A stretch of DNA of 64,000 nucleotides from Anarhynchus alexandrinus. Taxonomy: Eukaryota > Chordata > Aves > Charadriiformes > Charadriidae. This document shows positions 59,094-64,000 of this stretch, one piece after another (position 1 is the first letter of the stretch; each line of letters opens with the position of its first letter). The notes beneath the pieces are model-generated. The model had not been told where the DNA came from. It saw only the letters and a program-made list of their open reading frames with translations, and did not search any database. The stretch is from assembly GCA_008711295.1 (NCBI GenBank), contig VUYV01000063.1, positions 895,880 through 959,879 on the forward strand. The letters are read 5' to 3'. Both the position numbers and the translations under genes were made by a program.

Positions 59094-62000
59094 ATCTTAA
59101 TCCCATTATTTTTGAGCCAGTTACTTTTTTGTTGTCCTAATCACAATTTTAATGGAATTACTGCTCTCACTCTGCATATTGGCTATGACTTTACTGCAAA
59201 CAGAAGAAAGATGAGGAACTTACTCTCACCTGTAGAGCGGCACTGCAGAGCCAAATATATCAGCTATAATCGCTACCTATATTTCTGCAAACTTAAAATG
59301 AGAATTTTGCATGGTTAACAATTTATAGAGCTTTTTTGGGAAGCATGTTAGAAGTTTTTCAGTGTTAGAGCAATACAAACGTCCTGGAAGTCTGAGTGAG
59401 ATTTAATTTAGGCTGAAAAGCTCTTTGGTGGACTTGGTCCTATCATGTCTGCATGAGGACTAAGCCAACGACAACCTGATGGTACTGTGGCTTTTAACAT
59501 GGTCCTTTACTATAAAGCAGAGCTACTTGTTTGGAGGTTTCACCAAGTTCTAGCTTATTTTGAACATTTCTGTTAAGTTAGCAGCAATATTTTTCAATAC
59601 TCTGAAGATTTGTAGAAAAAGTTATTTACTCTTTTCCTTTCTTCTCCAGCTCCTCAATTCCTTTCCAACTCCTCCTGGCCAGAATGAAACCGGGAATCAA
59701 GAGAAGAGGTCTAGGCCTGGGGACGTTTTGTAGCAAAGCCCTTCCCTACCTTGTCAAGTGAAATCATTGCATCTTCAAGCAAATTATACATCTTCTGTTT
59801 CAGTCCTCCAGCCACTTTATTTAGCTGGAGACTTGCGCAATCTGGCGAATTCCCACTCCCCTTGTGTCCACCAGCCCACCCACACTGGGCTCATCCCACA
59901 GGATAGGCTAAACCAAGAGGAAATTTCTCAGTTTACCAATCTTATTCTATTTTACAGCTGATATTATCCCCTCAACCCTTCCTCTGCTCCCCAAACGTAA
60001 CGGATGGGTTAAGCACAGCGATGACCCCAGCCGTGGGTGAGGACGTGCACCCACCACCCAGCGGAGCCCCCAGGCCACGGCGCCCGTTAGCAGGTTGTGC
60101 CGTGGCTCCTCCAGCAGCACCTCCCAGCAGAGGTTATCAAAACCTGCAGTCGGCGGCGCGGACAAACCGACCTTTCAGCGCCAGCACGGTATTGACTGCA
60201 CCGTGCTGCACTGCCCTTCAGGACAGCAGGTGGGCCCATGCTTGAAAAGTGCTCTGACCCAATAATTAACCCAAGCAAGGAACAGTACATGTCACAAAAT
60301 GCTGCTTTTTTTTTTTATTTTATTTTTGTTTTCTCCCTTTGCCAAAAGATCTTCTAGCTTTGACTTTAAGTAAGAATAGAAATGCAATCCTTCAGATTTC
60401 CTTCGGGTTTTCTTCTTTCAAAATAAAAGTCTAAAAATCCTCACTTTTAGAGATCAAGATTCTAACCTTTAGATTCTTTTCTTTTTTTTTTGCTGCCAAA
60501 TAAGGAAAAGGAATTTTATTTTTTTTTTTCCACAAAAAAGAGCATACCCATAAAAAGAGTCCCATTTATCAGCAAATGTTCTGTAGCAGGGCATTCCTAT
60601 AGTGCTTTGTAGCCCTATCAGACAAGGTATTAGCAAAAACTAGTGTTACACGGGTACTTGTGAAAAGCTTCCAGCGGTTCTCTTTGCCAGCATTTCACAA
60701 GCGGGGATTGTCACTTCACGTGTGCAGTGCCAAATTGAGATGCTTAAGGAGTTCTTCCCTTTCTGAAAAATAGCCTCGCTGTGTGTCTGAAACTGAGATA
60801 AATAGCCCAAATCATTTATCTTCAAAGAGTTTCACCATTCAACAGGAATTTCTACCATCCAGCACAAGTAAAATAACTTTCCACTGATCCCTGTGAATTA
60901 GGACTGACTTCGTTCCAAATAATGTTTGATTGTGCACTAACTGCGCAATCTATCCACTTCATACCACTATTAAAATGACTGGAAACCTTTAATTCCTTGA
61001 CATTGAGAAGAAAATTTACGACGAGGCTGAAGTCTGAAGAAAGTTCATTTGTACATCACTGAGCAAGTCCCTCCCTGGTAAGGGGGCTCGCTTGCTTTCA
61101 AAGGGACACGGGAAGGTCTTTGACTGCCTGTCATCTTTCAGAATAACAGCATCAATATGCACGAAGGTTAATGTCTCACAAAGGACCGGGAATCTGCATA
61201 TTACATTTATCAAAAGATGTGTAAATGAGCCATATAGGAGTCTACTACAATGCCTTGCATAATTTATTCCATGTACAATAAAAAGCTGATCAGATTTCAT
61301 GCATGTTTACTTTTTGAAAGATAACTGCCTGAGTGTTTGAAGTAGCTATGGAATACAAATATGGTTCAAAGTAATGTGTTTATCTCCCTGACATTTTAAT
61401 CTTGAAAACTTTCTTATTCTCATTGTTTTGACAAAGCGATTCTCTTTTGTGAGAATAATCTCTCCCAAACATGAGAGGACTTGCTTTGTCTGAGACATAC
61501 CGTATATCTGAAAGTTTATTAGATATGCAGAAGTGAAATAAAAGACCCGTAGTAAAAGCATCTATATTTCTGATACTGTTTATTTTCTTTCAAGAACTTT
61601 AAAGGACAGGAAAATTAATTAGTTCTGAAATGACATGTTGAAGTTTTGGAAATAGAGAAATCCTTGTTTCATAGATAAGTGCCGAGACCCTCATGCTGCA
61701 AACCCTTGCTCTTGGAGCAAGGTCCTTGACAAGTAACAGGCTGTAAAGATGGGCCCTTGTACATCCATTTCCTTCTCCATGGTGGTAATCAGCTACTAAC
61801 GCAAACTAGCCCACACTCATCATCTCACTCTCAGTAGTATCTAAAAGAAAAATGCAATTTAAACTTTTTATAATTCAGGATTTCACACTGCTGCGGCATC
61901 AATTAGAGTGTCTGAAGCTTCTACCAGTATCTAAACATTTCTGATTTCAGCAGATGGACATTTTTCCCCGCAATTATGAATTTACCTTTGTCTTTACCTT

Positions 62001-64000
62001 CTACTTGCTAGTTGTTATGTCTTTGTTCTCCAGTGCCTAGCAGGTGCAGACGGAATCTTTTTTTTTTTTGTTAGTTTTCCTTTTTCAGTTACTTTCCACA
62101 AAATTGGTTCTCACCATATGAACGTCTCCAGACGCTGTACAAGAGGATCATACCCGGTGTTTCCTGAGCACACATTCAGCATCACTTGAAGACTCTTCCC
62201 TGCCACAGAGGCAGCAGAGTTTCCCGAAGCCTTCATGCTGGAGGGAACGTCGGTGCTGTCGGGACGCCTGGCGGAGGAACAGACCCCTCTTTGTTTTCGG
62301 TTCAGGTGCTGAAAGCTTTTTGGAGCTGCCGTTAAACTCGCTCACTTAACCTCCCCGCCCAATTACTTTCAAACCGTGAGATAAAGTTTTCAAGCCTGCT
62401 GGATCTAAAGCTCCGGAGAGGTATTTTGGCACGCAGATCCTCGTCCCTGGCACTACACTGCCCTACCAAGGCCCCGGGAGCATCGGCCAGCCCACGTTTC
62501 ACCCCGTGTTTGTGGTGCTGCTCCATCGTCCCACGGTTATCGGGTATCTCCAACCGCTCTGGTTTCAAAGGCGCGACCTTATTTCACACTGAGTAAGATG
62601 CTCCGAAACGAAGTATTTAGTTGCAAAGCAAGTAGTTGTATTTTTCAGCCTCAGTACTTTGGCTTTAAATAATTATTAAATGTATTTTAGAGAGTCTCCA
62701 GAGCACTGGAGTTTTGCAGGACTCTGCAAAAGCTTTTTTCCTTAACATGACTGATAAATGAGCGTGCGTATAATAGATGCGGTGTCCTTACAGTTAGAAA
62801 AGATAAGATATACTCTTGAGTAAGAAATAACTTCCTACACAGAGTACATTTTGTCAAATGATTCTTTAATAAAAGAGTCTCATGTGTAACAAAGCCGCAA
62901 TAACAAGTTCTGTATACTCTTGGATGCTTTTTAGGACAGCTGAATCCTTACACACTCACAGAACTGTATTAGTAGATATTTCACATTAAGTGTTTTGTTC
63001 TACAATAACAAAACCTCTTTTCTTAATTTACATTACCACTGATACTTCATCATCTTCAAGAGACCATGACTTTATGCTAGCGTTGTATCAAAGCATAGCA
63101 AGAAACAGCTCCAGTTTCAACAGGTCTAGAGCACCAAGCCCAAATGGATGGCATAGGCAAAGAAGGGTCACTGCAAAAAAAAAAGACAAATGAAACCTTG
63201 GTTAATACTGTGTGCTCATGAAGCTGATTAGTGAAACTTGTTCATTTAGAGGAACCGCGATTTTGCTGCCGGCTGTAGGACATAAACTCTCCCCCACCAT
63301 GCAGAAGTGCCACTGTGGCTGAATTCCAGGGAGGATGGTCCATGGCTCGCAGCCGTTGGGTCTACAGAGGAGAATTCTGTGCCAAACCCAGGCAGATTCA
63401 TTGAAACAGGCGAAATGAAAAAAAAAGGCCATCATTTAAAGTGCCTTGCAAAAAAAAAAACCTTAAAAAGCAAACAGAAAGCCAGTCCTTTCATTGCAGA
63501 AGCTCTAGTGACAGTCAGGGTTTGCCCATCGCTGCCTTCGTTAGGCAGAACTGGCTCTTGTCAAAGACAGCCAGTGCCTTCTTTGTATGGCTCATCTCAT
63601 TCTCCTGTTGCAAATATTGCACCTTTTTTTCTTTTTTCAGGAGACACGGGCATTAGGGTACAAGCAGCATTTCTTCATCAGTTTACAAATGCTCACAATT
63701 CAAATGTGCCCAGTTAATATAGTCACGTGGCTCGAAACATGTCAATCACTCATGTCAAATACTTGTATGCTACAATACGAATATGTCAGTAATACTTCAT
63801 TTTTTAAAAAAAAATAGATTTTTTTTTAAAGAGAGACTTCATGAGGAGGAGTAGAATGACCCTAACTAGCAGCCATAGAAACCATACAGAGATAATGCTG
63901 TCTCAGGAGACAAATTTATTTCTCACCCAAATTTAGATGGCCTATTAAGGTTTGTGGCTTCCTCCTCCAGACTGCTTCGGTGGGAGATCATCCTTGCTAG
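59094..64000. other. unique noncoding sequence to the window end
   Basis: 60010-60250 and 62110-62580 are GC-richer with overlapping short open frames and no support. T-runs lie at 60306-60316 and 60521-60530. Nothing recognised at 61000-62000 or 62600-64000. Confidence 0.45.

Noticed and set aside
61706..61724. Small hairpin CCTTGCTC / GAGCAAGG
   Set aside because: Eight-base arms occur often in 64 kb; no further support.

Overview
The window looks like a stretch of an avian nuclear chromosome. It is AT-rich, has no operon-like gene packing, carries microsatellites, and holds at least eight fragments of CR1, the LINE retrotransposon typical of birds. Several CR1 copies still have the bird-type 3' tail built from the 8-base unit ATTCTATG. 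CR1 also occurs in other reptiles, so 'bird' is an inference from the tail type and copy structure; I cannot name the species.

No complete protein-coding gene can be assembled here. Almost all long open frames outside CR1 are what chance gives in 64 kb. A few short segments look like exons because a good splice acceptor, an open frame with protein-like codon use and a donor (or a stop) coincide. These are a possible last exon at the left edge (63-154, +), a set of candidate internal exons on the minus strand between 2.6 and 14.1 kb, and one internal exon at 33165-33245 (+), the best of them. None matches a protein I recognise, and all are given as candidates.

Layout: 0-15 kb holds the candidate exons, two CR1 copies (1377-1836, 5669-5926) and G-rich low-complexity tracts. 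15-32 kb is mostly unique noncoding sequence, with a CpG-rich, CCAAT/TATA-bearing segment near 23.6-24.0 kb, a 16-bp triplicated repeat at 27.2 kb and a purine-rich strand-asymmetric tract at 27.65-28.1 kb. 32-33 kb has two CR1 fragments and the best candidate exon. 33-47 kb is unique sequence with small tandem duplications and a homeodomain-site cluster near 45.4 kb that resembles a developmental enhancer. 47.4-50.5 kb holds CR1 pieces, a CpG-rich patch and a 66-bp near-perfect hairpin. 52.6-52.8 kb is a (CATC)n tract. 57.3-59.1 kb holds an inverted pair of young CR1 copies, the second with an uninterrupted frame for the C-terminal end of the CR1 ORF2 protein. The rest to 64 kb is unique noncoding sequence.

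The most interesting pattern is at the 5' truncation points of the CR1 copies. Several end in a palindrome or inverted repeat made of the element's own terminal bases (a 24-bp perfect palindrome at 58453, a 19-bp one at 32993, and 7-8-bp arms at three further junctions). This suggests fold-back (snap-back) priming during resolution of the 5' end of CR1 insertions.
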